Positions 1-11,312 of a DNA stretch of 64,000 nt are shown piece by piece. How positions within the stretch are numbered: position 1 is the first letter of the stretch; each line of letters begins with the position of its first letter. Below the pieces are notes generated by a model. The model was not told where the DNA came from. It was given only the letters and a program-made list of their open reading frames with translations, and did not search any database. This DNA is from Miscanthus floridulus (Eukaryota > Streptophyta > Magnoliopsida > Poales > Poaceae), in NCBI RefSeq assembly GCF_019320115.1, contig NC_089595.1, forward strand, positions 112,422,461-112,486,460, in the 5' to 3' direction. Position numbers and translations under genes: made by a program.

Positions 1-756
1 GTAGTAAATGTTTATGGAACACTTGGACAGTTATAGTGAATATGATAGGATGAAAGTTGTTTAATGATCATTGGTTATCATTATCTGCTTAATTATATGT
101 TTGCTCTAGTATAGGTGCAAATCTAGTCGACAGGTTAATAATAATTAAATTGACAATAATGCTTTTAGGAAGGTTCTTGAAAGGCTAAAAATGCTTCTTT
201 TGCAAATGAGTCAGCTACCCTACTATAAAGCCCTTCATAATCCTTGGTGTCACTTATTTTCGGTTATGTCGGGTAAGTCTAGCTGAGTACCTTCTCGTAC
301 TCAGGGTTTTATTCCCACTTGTTGCAGATAGGCAGATGTATTACGGCTACTGTATCAACTGCCTTTATCCTGCGATGGGTGATGCTTAGGACCATGGGCA
401 TGGTCATTCCTTACGTCTCGTCTGATGCTTTTGTTGGAGATGATCATTCGCTGGCACTATATTTGAACTCCGCGTGAGTGTGTGTGTGGTTTGAACAAAT
501 GGCTTCCACTACTTTTATTCGAACTTGTTTTGTAATAACTATGTTGAAACTCTGATGTATCTGAGATTGCAAACTTTTATGTAATATGTGACGGTGACCG
601 CTAAACTTATTATGATCTTGGCTGGAATGGAAGTTGGTTTGAAATCCTTCATGATTTCACGGACTACCGGGTTATACGGGCTTAAGTTTGCTAAATTGTC
701 TGCTCTGGCGGATGATTTTCTTACTTAATTTCATATAATTGGTCGGTTCTGTTACA
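1..756 (+). repeat. 5' LTR (3' portion) of Tekay-type element
   Basis: Collinear with 10557-11312 and ending in GTTACA just before the primer binding site. The rest of the LTR, about 3.1 kb by comparison with the 3' copy, lies left of the window. Confidence 0.92.
224..229 (+). promoter_or_regulatory. Candidate TATA box of the 5' LTR
   Basis: TATAAA, conserved in the 3' LTR at 10780-10785. If used, transcription would start about 30 bp downstream and leave a leader running through the LTR end. Motif only; no start-site evidence. Confidence 0.4.
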
Positions 757-758
757 GC

Positions 759-770
759 TGGCATCAGAGC
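759..770 (+). other. Primer binding site (initiator-Met tRNA type)
   Basis: TGGCATCAGAGC lies two bases after the LTR end. It differs by one base from TGGTATCAGAGC, the usual complement of the 3' end of plant initiator methionine tRNA. Confidence 0.85.
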
Positions 771-1547
771 ATGGTTTAGTGTGTGTACTATTCATAAGTG
801 TATTTAAAACAAAAAGGCATTTGGAAAACGTGATTTTCAAAATATAAAGTGTGCCAGTGATCATATCCTTTATGCCCAGTTAAGGACTTTAGGTGGCTTA
901 ATTAAGTACTGACTTGGGGTTCTTGCATCATATTTCTCTTTCGTCGCTCATACGGCGTGCTATTGTATGAGTGCCACTTGTTTGAGTGGTAATGAATGGA
1001 TCATTTGCCTCTACGCCTTGGTAAGTGTGAGTTGTGAGAGCATGATCGGATACACCGCCGATCTAGGGTGAATGCTTATATGATGCTGGAGTAATTACAT
1101 GTTCTACGCATGTTTTACAAAGGTATCTCATGTATGGGTCTTCCGTCTGTGGAGGCGATGCCATCAATAGGACGATGGTTCGGGTAGTTACTACCGTTGT
1201 ACACGTTTCTGGGGATTCGTGTAGAGCGTGTAGATAAAAATTTACTGCTTTTATGCATTCATTGGAAATTGGGCTGAAATGAATCTTCTGCAGGTACATA
1301 ACAACGCTATCGTGTAGAACGTATTAGCTACGTATTGAGAGATCGTTTGTATGCCACCGAATTCGTCGTTAGAAATTATTTATTTCATAAGTTTGTGAGA
1401 ACGTACGGCATGTACATACATCATATTACTTGTGCATTTCATTCATGTCATGCATTCCTCCCCTTATAAATTGATTATCTCCTTTTGATATAAGTTGTAT
1501 CACCTAAAATATGTTTCCCCGGGGTAATAAAAGAACTTTTGCTACAG
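771..1547 (+). other. Untranslated leader of the Tekay-type element
   Basis: About 780 bp with no supported coding frame. It ends in a pyrimidine-containing stretch and CAG directly before the next reading frame, so it could be an intron whose acceptor is at 1545-1547. That is inference. Confidence 0.45.
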
Positions 1548-2537
1548 ATAGCCTGCACGAAGCAGACCGCCCGTAAGTCCACCGGAGGAAGAGCACCTCG
1601 ACGTCCGTTGGCCCTGAGGGCGCACCGCACCACGGACACCTTCTTGAGCGAGTTTGGCATGCCAACTTTGCTTTGGAGAGTGCTCCATGATGTGGGGTAC
1701 CCAGAGGGTCAAGAGCCGGTGTACTCTTGGAATGAGAGCCAGTTAGCAGAGGATGGACTCGCAGTGGTGGAGATCACGGTTCCTGCTCTCGGTGATGCTC
1801 CAGATTGGGATGGTTGGCATTTGGAGTTTGAGGGTCGCACTCCAGCTGAGGGTGCAGAGGGAGCAGCCTTCCGTGTCATCAGGGATATTACGAGCAGATT
1901 TCCCAGTGAGCTTGCAGCAGCTCTAGCTGGCACTTTTCCTAGGGATGATCCTCGTGATGCCATTTGGGTTCAGCCTCAGGGAAGTGCATTGGTCAGAGGT
2001 CCAGCTGAGGGACAGGCTAGCGACAACCATTCTATGAGCGCTATGTTCGCCGCCATCAGAGCATATGAGGGTCTCGAGAGTACCTACTAGACTTTGACTG
2101 GCTTGCGTGGTCAGGATAAGCTCAAGAGGAGAAAGCAGAAGAAGAGACAGGCACGTGCTATAGCTAGCTTGCAGGAGCAGTTGGCTGATATGAACTTACA
2201 GCGAGATCAGGTGGTTGAGAGAGGTGATAGAGCTATGCAGCGGGTGCATACGTTGACTCAAGCCAACAACAATGCAGATCGCATGATAGGACAGTTGGTT
2301 CAGGAAAAGAATGAAGCCTGGGACGACAGGGACCTTCTGTTGTAGAGGGTCAATGAGCTAGAGGAATACAATGGCAACCTGCACGAGGAGTTTCACGCGC
2401 TCTACAATGGGGTTGGCCCATATGCTCCACCGGACGCCGCTGGCATGGACATCGACAACGACAACGAGGATGAGCCTGTAGTTTCACCTGGGGGCGATGG
2501 TGACGTCTCTGATCCCGACGATGGCCCCGAGGAGTAG
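1548..2537 (+). pseudogene. Extra frame upstream of gag with histone H3 tail-like N-terminus, coiled coil and acidic tail
   Basis: One frame of 329 codons interrupted by TAG at 2088-2090 and 2343-2345. Counting the histone way, residues 3-13 are identical to the H3 tail (TKQTARKSTGG), then A15, P16, R17, L20 and A21 match, while positions 14, 18 and 23 are Arg instead of Lys. Position 2 is Cys (TGC) instead of Arg, and the codon at the usual Met position is ATA. Residues of about 40-180 form an unrecognised, probably globular region rich in Gly, Asp and Trp. Residues of about 186-265 are a basic then heptad-like coiled coil. The last 35 residues are strongly acidic. There is no histone fold, so it is not a histone gene. 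A CAG just before the frame could be a splice acceptor. Its role is unknown; histone-tail mimicry is inference. The tail match is certain; that it was once expressed is likely because the frame stays coherent over 990 bp. Confidence 0.7.
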
Positions 2538-2896
2538 GCTAGTTGCCTTGCGCTAGTATCTAGGTCCTGTCGTGATGACCTTTCTTTTGTTGGCATGTAA
2601 CCTATTGTATGTTGCTTCGAACGTATGAGACTTTGCATGTGGTTGGAACTTGATTTTCGAATGCGATATCTGAACGCATAAAAGTCCAGTGTATGTATGC
2701 TAGCAAATTGGTTGTATGGACGCGATGTTTGCCGTTGAAGTAATTTGATTAAGTGCTGTTGTTTTAATTGGGATGCGATTGTTGTGCCTCTGTTTTATTG
2801 TATGAATTTATTCTCTCCAGTAAATTCAGTACGGCATAATTTTTCCTTCACTCGCAATTATTATAGCTTCACTCAATCATTACTTATTGCTGAAAT
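2538..2896 (+). other. Non-coding spacer between the H3-tail frame and gag
   Basis: AT-rich, no supported frame. It ends in TGCAG directly before an ATG (2903) in the gag frame, so gag may also be reached by splicing. Nothing else recognised. Confidence 0.4.
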
Positions 2897-4045
2897 ATGC
2901 AGATGACAAACACTCACCGAACCACGTATGAGGCCGCTGAGACCGGTGCTAATGGTGCGGGGACCGGTGGTGGTGGTGGTGGAAACCACGGCAACAACAA
3001 TGAACCTCCCCATGAACCGCATTTGCCACCTCCTCCCCCGTTTACCCCCGAGATGTTCCTCGCACAGCTGCTCGGGAGTCAGCGCAACGTGGAACAATCC
3101 CAGAAGAACATGGAGGATTTTCTGCGCACCATCGCCAACAATGTTCAACGTGGTAACAATCAAGGTGGTGGCATGGGAGTGAACCAATATAGCAGCTTCA
3201 AAGATTTCATGGACACCAGGCCGCCAGTATTCAAGGAAGCAATAGCACCACTCGATGCTGAGGAATGGATCAACACGATGGAAGATAAATTCCATGTGTT
3301 GAGGATGACTGAGGTGTTGAAAACGGAGTATGCTGCACTTCAGCTGCAAGGACCAGCGGGAATGTGGTGGAAGCACCATCGCACCACCTTCCCTCCAAAT
3401 GCTCAAATTTCTTGGAGAGAGTTTGCTAAGGCCTTCCGTGGAGTCTATATTCCACCCGGGCTGACCGAGATGAAGTTGGGAGAATTCTTGGCATTAAGTC
3501 AGTGCACGACCGTGACACAATATCTGCATGCCTTCAACAACTTGTGTCGCTATGCTCCCGACATGGTTGACACAGATGCTAAAAGAATAGCCAGTTTTAA
3601 GAGGGGACTCAATCCAAAAATGATGAAGCATGTTGGTACCAACAACTGCGTCAGATTCAATGACTTCATCAGTGACTGTCTGAAGCAGGAGAAGAATAAC
3701 AACGCCAGCACCGCAGCCAAGACACGCAAGAGAGCCCTTGAAGGTGGTCCATCACAAGCTAGAGCACCTATGAGAGGTCATCCTCCATATCGCCCATCGG
3801 CACCTGGCGCTAGGTTCAGGCCACCTCAGCAAAGAAGTCAGAATTTCTGTGGACCCTAGAAGCCTTACAAGATGGCAGTACAGCCCAACAAGGCAGCCGC
3901 AACTGTGGTACAAGGCAGTTCCAAGGGAGTTGTGGGATCTGTTGGGACAGGGAGGGGACCCTGCTATAACTGTGATCAACCCGGCCACTTCTCGAGGTTT
4001 TCTCTATACCCGCCCAAGAAGAAGCAGCAGACTTATAATGCTAGA
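2897..4045 (+). pseudogene. gag of Tekay-type element (capsid and degenerate zinc knuckle)
   Basis: Structural polyprotein that would package element RNA. After a Gly/Asn/Pro-rich N-terminus (about 70 residues) comes the retrotransposon gag capsid domain (about residues 105-265), recognisable by PPVFKEA, AEEWI, a WW pair followed by Phe-Arg runs, and the F(K/R)xGL region. An in-frame TAG follows at 3857-3859. The frame continues into a CCHC-type knuckle at 3961-4005 whose last Cys is replaced by Ser. The next residues lead into protease in the same frame, so gag and pol are one frame in this family. The start is either 2897 or the Met two codons later. Confidence 0.85.
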
Positions 4046-7000
4046 GTGCATAGTACGATAGTGGATGAAATTCCTGAGGGAGAGCCCGTCACTGCTGGTA
4101 AGTTTCCTATCAACGAAAACCCTGCAGTTGTTCTATTTGATTCTGGATCATCGCATTCTTTTATGAGTCAAGCATTTGCACAGAAACATGAACAACTATG
4201 CACAAAATTGGGTTATGGTTACCGTATAAGTTCAGCAGGGGCTGATGTTTTGACTAACCGGATGGTTCGAGGGGCAACCCTTGAATTAGGTAGCAGGAAG
4301 TTCTGAGTGAACTTGATAGTTATGCCTGGATTAGTTTTAGATGTCATTATAGGGATGAATTGGATGAAGGATTGGGGAGCAGTCATAGATACTGGAAGTC
4401 GAGTACTTACCCTTAAGGATCCCCTGGGTGAGGGTACTTTCCAAGTACCATTGCCTCAGAGAACAGACCTGATAAGTGTTACATGTGCTACGGCAGTCAT
4501 TCCTATTCATCAGATTTCGGTAGTGTGTGAATTTCCGGATGTATTCCCAAATGAGCTACCTGGTCTTCCGCCGGATAGGGAGATTGAGTTTGGAATTGAG
4601 TTAGTCCCCAGAACAGCTCCGATTTCAAGGAGACCCTATCGGATGCCTCCAGATGAGTTAGCTGAGCTGAAGAAGCAATTAAAAGATTTATCAAAAAAGG
4701 GGTTTATTCGGCCAAGCAAGTCTGAATGGGGATGTCCCGCCTTGTTTGTGAAGAATAAGAAAGAGGGCATGTTGAGAATGTGCGTAGATTACAGGCCACT
4801 CAACACTGTAACCATAAAGAATAAGTATCCCTTGCCTCATATTGATGTTCTGTTTGACCAATTATCCAAGGCCAAGGTGTTCTCAAAAATAGATTTGAGA
4901 TCCGGTTATCATCAGATCAAGATTAGGCCATAGGATATACCGAAAACTGCATTTTCCACCAGATACGGGTTGTATGAGTATCTTGTCATGTCCTTTGGCT
5001 TGACAAATGCTCCTGCATACTTTATGTTTTTGATGAGTACAGTTTTCATGCCAGAATTGGATAAGTTTGTGGTAGTGTTCATCGATGACATTCTGGTGTA
5101 CTCCGAGAACAAGAAAGATCATGAAGAGCATCTGAGAACTATCTTGACCAGACTTAGGGATCATCAACTATATGCTAAGTTTAGCAAATGCGAATTCTGG
5201 TTGAAGGAAGTTCCTTTCCTTGGTCACATTCTGTCAGAGAATGGGGTTTCAGTCGATCCAAGTAAGGTGCAAGAAGTTATGAATTGGAAAGCACCGACCA
5301 CAGTTCCTGAGATTAGAAGTTTCTTAGGACTAGCGGGTTATTACCGTCGCTTTATACCAGATTTCTTGAAAATTGCCAAACTGATGACAAGTCTCCTACA
5401 GAAGGATCACAAGTTTGTGTGGACAGAGGAGTGTGAAGCAGCTTTCCACACTTTGTAGGAACTGTTGACCACTGCTCCTGTTCTAGCACAACCAGATATC
5501 GAGAAACCATTTGATGTGTTTTGCGACGCATCGAAGACTGGATTGGGCTGTGTTCTTATGCAAGAAAGGAGAGTCATTGCTTATGCATCACGTCAATTGA
5601 GAAAGCACGAGGTCAACTATCCAACACATGATCTTGAACTTGCTGCAGTTGTGCACGCCCTAAAAATTTGGAGACATTATCTACTTGGTAATGTGTGCAA
5701 CATTTTCACAGATCACAAGAGTCTTAAGTACATCTTTACCCAACCAGAGCTAAACATGAGACAGCGCAGATGGTTGGAATTGATCAAGGATTACAACTTA
5801 AATGTGCAATATCATCCTAGAAAGGCCAATGTAGTGGCAGATGCTTTGAGCAGAAAGTCACATTACTTGAATGTACAGCCATTACTTGAAGATGGGTTCG
5901 ATCTAATGCATCCTGCTATGTTACATAGTATTCAGATTAGTTGCTCTTTGGAGAGTAAGATAATAGAAGGCTAGAAAACAGACAAGGGGATATTCCACAT
6001 CAAAGAGAAAATAAAAGAAAAGTCGTCTCCACACTTTAAAGTGGATGAACAGGGCGTGTTGTGGTTTGACGACCATCTTGTGGTTCCCAAGGATCGAGAG
6101 CTTAGGAATAAACTCATGGATGAAGCTCACCTTTCTAAGCTATCTATCCATCCCGGAAGTAGTAAGATGTATCAAGAACTAAGATCTCATTATTGGTGGA
6201 CCAAAATGAAAAAAGAAATTACAGCATATGTTGTCAGATGTGACACATGTTGTCGAGTGAAAGCCATCCACATGAAACCTACCGGTATGTTGCAACCCTT
6301 ATCAGTCCCTAGTTGGAAGTGGGACGATATAAGTATGGATTTTATCACGGGTTTGCCCACTACTCAAAAAGGACATGATTCGATTTGGGTAATTGTGAAC
6401 CGTCTTACCAAGACCGCTCATTTCTTGCCAGTCAAAACAGATTATCGACCACCTCAATATGCTGAGAAGTATATCGCAGAAATTGGAGGTTGCATAGTAT
6501 ACCAAAGACCATAGTATCTGATAGAGGCTCATAGTTCATGGCTCACTTTTGGGAACATTTACACAAAGGCTTAGGAACTAGTTTGATTCGCAGTACCGCT
6601 TATCATCCTCAGACAGATGGTCAGACTGAACGAGTGAATGCTGTTTTGGAGGATATGTTAAGAGCCTATGTATTGTCTTCTAAGGGATCATGGGAGTCAT
6701 GGTTACCGTTAGCTAAGTTTTCTTATAATAATAGTTATCAAGAAAGCATCAAGATGGCTCCCTTTGAAGCTTTATATGGCAGAAAATGTAGAACACCATT
6801 GAATTGGGTCGAGCCTGGAGATAGAAGGTATTATGGCATTGACTTTGTAGAAGAAGCCGAGAAGAAAGTTCGTATTATTCAGCAGAATATGAAAGCTGCC
6901 CAATCACATCAAAAAAGTTATGTAGACAGAAGAAGGAGACCCCTTGTGTTTGAAGTTGGTGACTATGTTTATCTGAAAGTCACGCCAATGAAGAAGAAAA

Positions 7001-7398
7001 GGTTTGGAGTCCGAAGAAAGCTTGCCGCGAGATTCGTAGGACCATACAAGATCTTGGAACAAAGAGGTTCGGTAGCCTACAAGTTAGAGTTACCTGAGAC
7101 AATGAGTACCGTTTTCCCAGTTTTCCATGTATCACACCTCAAGAAATGTTTGCGTGTTCCGGAGGAAAGAATAGAACCTCGAGGTATCCAACTCGAATCA
7201 GATTTGGTGTATCGTGAGCAACCAGTCCGGGTGTTAGACACTAAGGAACATGCTACTCAGAATAGTGTGGTGAAAACATACAAGATACAGTGGGATCATC
7301 ATGATGAGGGAGATGCAACTTGGGAAACAGGAGAGTATCTACAAAAAGCTTATGAAGATTTTTATAACAAATGGTTCGTAACCCAAATCTCGGGATGA
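4046..7398 (+). pseudogene. pol of Tekay-type element: protease, RT, RNase H, integrase, chromodomain
   Basis: Enzymes for reverse transcription and integration. The protease has an active-site DSGSSHS at about 4138. RT spans about 4750-5455 with the catalytic FIDDILVYS motif at about 5078-5104. RNase H spans about 5490-5860 (FCDAS, DLELAAV, TDHKSL). Integrase has an HHCC zinc region (about 6125-6260) and catalytic residues in MDFITGLP, SDRGS (Asp codon 6520-6522) and DGQTERVN (Glu codon 6628-6630), giving DD35E spacing. The C-terminus (about 7200-7380) is a chromodomain-like region with aromatic residues around IQWDHHDEGDATWE. In-frame stops: TGA 4304, TAG 4931, 5456, 5972 and 6532; one frameshift lies near 6470-6500. 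Gene order RT, RNase H, integrase plus the chromodomain identify a chromovirus. Cannot be functional as read. Confidence 0.88.
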
Positions 7399-7410
7399 GA
7401 TTTTTATAAG

Positions 7411-7420
7411 AGGGGAGGGA
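7411..7420 (+). other. Polypurine tract
   Basis: Ten purines (AGGGGAGGGA) immediately before the 3' LTR start; the usual plus-strand primer position. Confidence 0.85.
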
Positions 7421-7954
7421 TGTAACACCCCGGTGTTATGCCTGCATATAGGCACTGCAAATCATACATATCATGCATCATCAAGCATCCTAATCATACA
7501 TGCCTAATCATGTAAATAACAATTGAAACACTGCTTCGAAACATATGAAACATGTTGTGAAACCTGAATGTTGCATACATTTGTTAGAATGGTTTTGCCC
7601 TGATTTTGCTTGCTAGGTTAGTAAAACATGTTTGGCTACTATTGTAAATCATCTAGGATTATTTAGTTCAATTTTTGGAGCAAGCTTTGTATTCAAATTA
7701 ATTCAAAATTTTGCTTCCAAAGTAATTTCCCGAAAATTAGGGTTTTGAGTTAAACATGGACTTTGATTTTACAATTCAAAATCTAGAAAGAATTTGGCTT
7801 TGGTCATAAAAGCAAAGTTGTAGAGAATTAAATTTTAATCAACTTTCATTTTTGGTACATTCTCAAAAGATGTCATTTTCTTGCTTAAAATAATATTTGA
7901 AAGTTGGCATTTAAAAATTCCTTGAAAATACAAATGAAAAAGGGCTTTTTCTCC

Positions 7955-8765
7955 TTCGCGGGCCGCCGCCTCGCTTCTGGCCCACGGCCGAAGCCGGCCC
8001 AGCCAGCCTCTCGCCGCGCCGCGCGCCTCGCCTTGGCCCAGCCCAGCCCAGCGCCGCGCCTGGCCTGCCTTCGCGCGCGCCTGCCCGCTGACGCGCCGCG
8101 CCGCACCCGACCACGGCAGAGCTTGCCCGCCGCGTGGCGGCCATGCGCCGTCGACGCCGCCGCGCGTCGCAACCGGCCTGCGCCCGTGCCCACGTGCCCG
8201 CCTATTCCTGCCGAAGCCGGTGCGCTCGCTCGCTCACTCCCGCGCTGCTTCTCCTCTCCGCCAGCACCGCGCGCACTCGCTCTCCTCCTCGCCGCGCCAC
8301 CGCACCCGCCGGCCAAATTCACCGCGCCTTCTCCACCGCGGCCAGCAATCACGCGCCCACAGTTCTGCCTCGCTCTCCGGCACGTCGTGCTCGCACCCGT
8401 GCCGACTTCCGAGCTCAGGTAGCGCCATCTCGAGCTTCGCCACCGTCGGCCATGGCGCCGCTGTGCTCGGCCGCCGTGGAAGTCGCCCTTCCTTCTCTTC
8501 TCCACCCTGCCTAGCTACCTTCCCGCCTTCGCCATCTTCTCGCAAGCCTCATGCTCCCGCTAACTCGCCCTGTCACGGCCGGCAATGGCCACCGGCCTCG
8601 TGGCCGAGCCGCGCCGCCGCGACGTCGCAGCACCGGCGTGGCCTCTGCCTCAGCCGAGCCAGGCCGAAAGGCCATGGGCCGACGCCCTGCCGGGCCATCT
8701 CCCCCTTCCATTCGCTCGGGCCGCGCAGGCCAAATGTGGCCGTGGGTCGATTGAATCCAGCGGGC
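7955..8765 (+). other. GC- and CpG-rich island inside the LTR
   Basis: About 0.8 kb dense in CG dinucleotides and repeated GGCCCA/GCCCA motifs inside an otherwise AT-rich LTR. Several overlapping frames are open only because stop codons are rare in such sequence; they are Ala/Pro/Arg-rich and unrecognisable. It may be promoter-like or derived from a host gene's 5' end. Inference only. Confidence 0.55.
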
Positions 8766-9691
8766 TGGCCCAGTAGAAATAGGATGAATTGTTTTCAATT
8801 TATTCTTTATTATTTAAAAATAGAAATGGTTTGAAAAATGTTTGGATACTCAAAGTTGCTCCAAATCTATTGAAATAAATTTGTCTAGGTTACTTATCAT
8901 CAGATCTACTTGGGAAAATTATTGCATGTCATTTTTGAGATACTTTGCTGTAGAATTTTATTTAATCATGTATATTGCTGATAACTTGAAAAATATGTAG
9001 AAAAATCTATAGGCTTTAGAAAAATATGATTCCAAGTTTGTTAATCTTCTTATGTCATGTACTTCCTAGGAAAAATATGTTTCATGCATGTGCTATGGGA
9101 AAATTTTGAGGTGTAGTTCAAGTACCTTTAATGGCTGATTTTTGTTATTTTAGTTAGAGAGCAAACTTTGTATAAAACATTAATGTGATAATTTTTGTAT
9201 AGTCATTGTATGCTATGAAGAATATAGGAAAAATACTAACTCTGTTGTTTGACACTTTTCACAGTACAAAGTATTTTCTTGTACATAATCATGCCATAGC
9301 TTGTTATTTTTGTGTAGGCTAATCCACTCATTCAAATACCATGAAAATCTGATAGTAAACTACTTAGGGTAGTACTATGCTGTAGTAATTTTCTAAGATT
9401 TTTCTAAGCAATAAAAATAGATATTGCTATTCAAACCTATTATTAATTAGGGTTTAATTAAGTGTTGCTTTTTGTGGGATTAAGAAATTAGTAAAGCTTT
9501 GGTGTATCTTTGAAGCATTTAATAAAATATGTTGACTTAACATATTAGTAGTAGAAGAGAATGCAGTAGATGACATGTGCTTGTAGTATATTTTCTTGGA
9601 TGATGTTGACTACCTCGCATTCAAACATATCCATTGTATTCATCTCATCCGATGCACCAATTGCATAAGCACTTACGCACATTGCATCATA

Positions 9692-9880
9692 CAGGATCGC
9701 AAACCGAGAACCCAGTTGTCATACCCGAGGAGCCCGAGGAGCAGTTCGAGGTACAGCCGTAGGAAGTGCCCAAAGCCGACGAGGAGGACGTTGAGGAACT
9801 TTCGGAGTGCCCCGATCACCGTCCGAGCTCCTTCGAGAGAGGCAAGCCCCGGAGCATTTTCTCCTGGTTTGCAATTATTA
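9692..9880 (+). other. Possible short acidic exon within the LTR
   Basis: After CATACAG (acceptor-like), the + frame starting at the GGATCG reads an acidic Pro/Glu-rich peptide, then a Phe-Glu-Arg-Gly-Lys-Pro-Arg segment and a hydrophobic end, broken by one TAG. The composition looks protein-like, but length and support are low. Confidence 0.2.
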
Positions 9881-11312
9881 ATTCAATACTTTACTTTAAT
9901 TGATGCATTATGTTCAGGAGTTGTTTGCAACCGTTGCTGCATTATACCTTGTCTACCTTTGTTATACTATATCCTTGTTACCCGGGTATCCGCAGTCGAG
10001 TCAATGCTTAGCTGGCTTAGACCGGTAGAAGTCGGGTGATTTCCTGTCACCTGCGAGCTATAGGTGGTTACCTAGATCTGCTTGGATGACTATGAAGTCA
10101 TGGTATAACTAAGTGTTAAATGAAATTGAGACCAGACGGAGACTTGCAGAGTTTTGGACTGTAGTGTTTCTGTCTGTGTCAATTAAGGACCGGCCGTTGT
10201 TGGGCCTCGAGTCATGTTGAACGCATGCCTTACATTTAGCTGGCCGGATAAAGTACCTTCTGACCACGAAGCTGGGAGATTATTCGGGCCGAGTAGATTG
10301 CCCGCAGCGCACTGTGCCGGAGCAGGTGTGGTAGGACACGGGGGCGAGATGATAAGACCAAAGTGCAGTCGGTCGGCCCCCGAGTACATGTGGTTCCTAG
10401 CAAACTCGAGATTCCTGGATAGTTGACTCGGTGATCAATATCTCACTTTAGCAGGTGAGTGAGGTTTGTGTAAGGAATAAATCACCGGCTGGTTAGGAAT
10501 CGATTCGAATCGCCATCGCTCCTGGATAGTGAGCACTTGACTTGAGTTACTTCATCGTAGTAAATGTTTATGGAACACTTGGACAGTTATAGTGAATATG
10601 ATAGGATGGAAGTTGTTTAATGATCATTGGTTATCATTATCTGCTTAATTATATGTTTGCTCTAGTATAGGTGCAAATCTAGTCGACAGGTTAATAATAA
10701 TTAAATTGACAATAATGCTTTTAGGAAGGTTCTTGAAAGGCTAAAAATGCTTCTTTTGTAAATGAGTCAGCTACCCTACTATAAAGCCCTTCATAATCCT
10801 TGGTGTCACTTATTTTTGGTTATGTTGGATAAGTCTAGCTGAGTACCTTCTCGTACTCAGGGTTTTATTCCCACTTGTTGCAGATGGGCAGATGTATTAC
10901 GGCTACTGTATCAACTGCCTTTATCCTGCGATGGGTGATGCTTAGGACCATGGGCATGGTCATTCCTTATGTCTCGTCTGATGCTTTTGTTGGAGATGAT
11001 CATTCGCTGGCACTATATTTGAACTCCACGTGAGTGTGTGTGTGGTTTGAACAAATGGCTTCCGCTACTTTTATTCGAACTTGTTTTGTAATAACTATGT
11101 TGAAACTCTGATGTATCTGAGATTGCGAACTTTTATGTAATATGTGACGGTGACCACTAAACTTATTATGATCTTGGCTGGAATGGAAGTTGGTTTGAAA
11201 TCCTTCGTGATTTCACGGACTACCGGGTTATACGGGCTTAAGTTTGCTAAATCGTCTGCTCTGGCGGATGATTTTCTTACTTAATTTCGTATAATTGGTC
11301 GGTTCTGTTACA

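Larger units (their letters stand above)
1..11312 (+). mobile_element. Ty3/gypsy chromovirus, Tekay/Del type, 5'-truncated by window edge
   Basis: LTR retrotransposon with, in order: the end of the 5' LTR, primer binding site, an extra reading frame, gag, protease, reverse transcriptase, RNase H, integrase with C-terminal chromodomain, polypurine tract and a very long 3' LTR. The LTR termini are TGTAAC and GTTACA. The 756 bp of 5' LTR inside the window align without gaps to 10557-11312 with 14 differences, all transitions (hand count, about 98% identity), so the insertion is recent. Gag-pol has several stops and one frameshift, so this copy is not autonomous. It landed in a copia LTR; the expected 5-bp target copy on the right is CGTCC (11313-11317). 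The left copy is outside the window. Confidence 0.9.
7421..11312 (+). repeat. 3' LTR of Tekay-type element (3892 bp)
   Basis: Starts TGTAACACCCC and ends GTTACA. The last 756 bp match the 5' LTR. It is exceptionally long, as known for Tekay/Del relatives, and has three zones: AT-rich (7421-7950), a very GC-rich block (7955-8765) and AT-rich again. A candidate TATA box is at 10780-10785. It contains no gene that I can support. Confidence 0.92.

Noticed and set aside
759..770. tRNA gene fragment
   Set aside because: Only 12 bases complementary to a tRNA end; a primer binding site explains it.
1548..1625. A genuine histone H3 gene
   Set aside because: Only the tail matches; there is no histone fold afterwards, and the frame lies inside a retrotransposon.
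7904..8834. Long Ala/Pro/Arg-rich open frames on both strands
   Set aside because: They overlap each other in a GC-rich block where stops are rare; no domain and no plausible start context.
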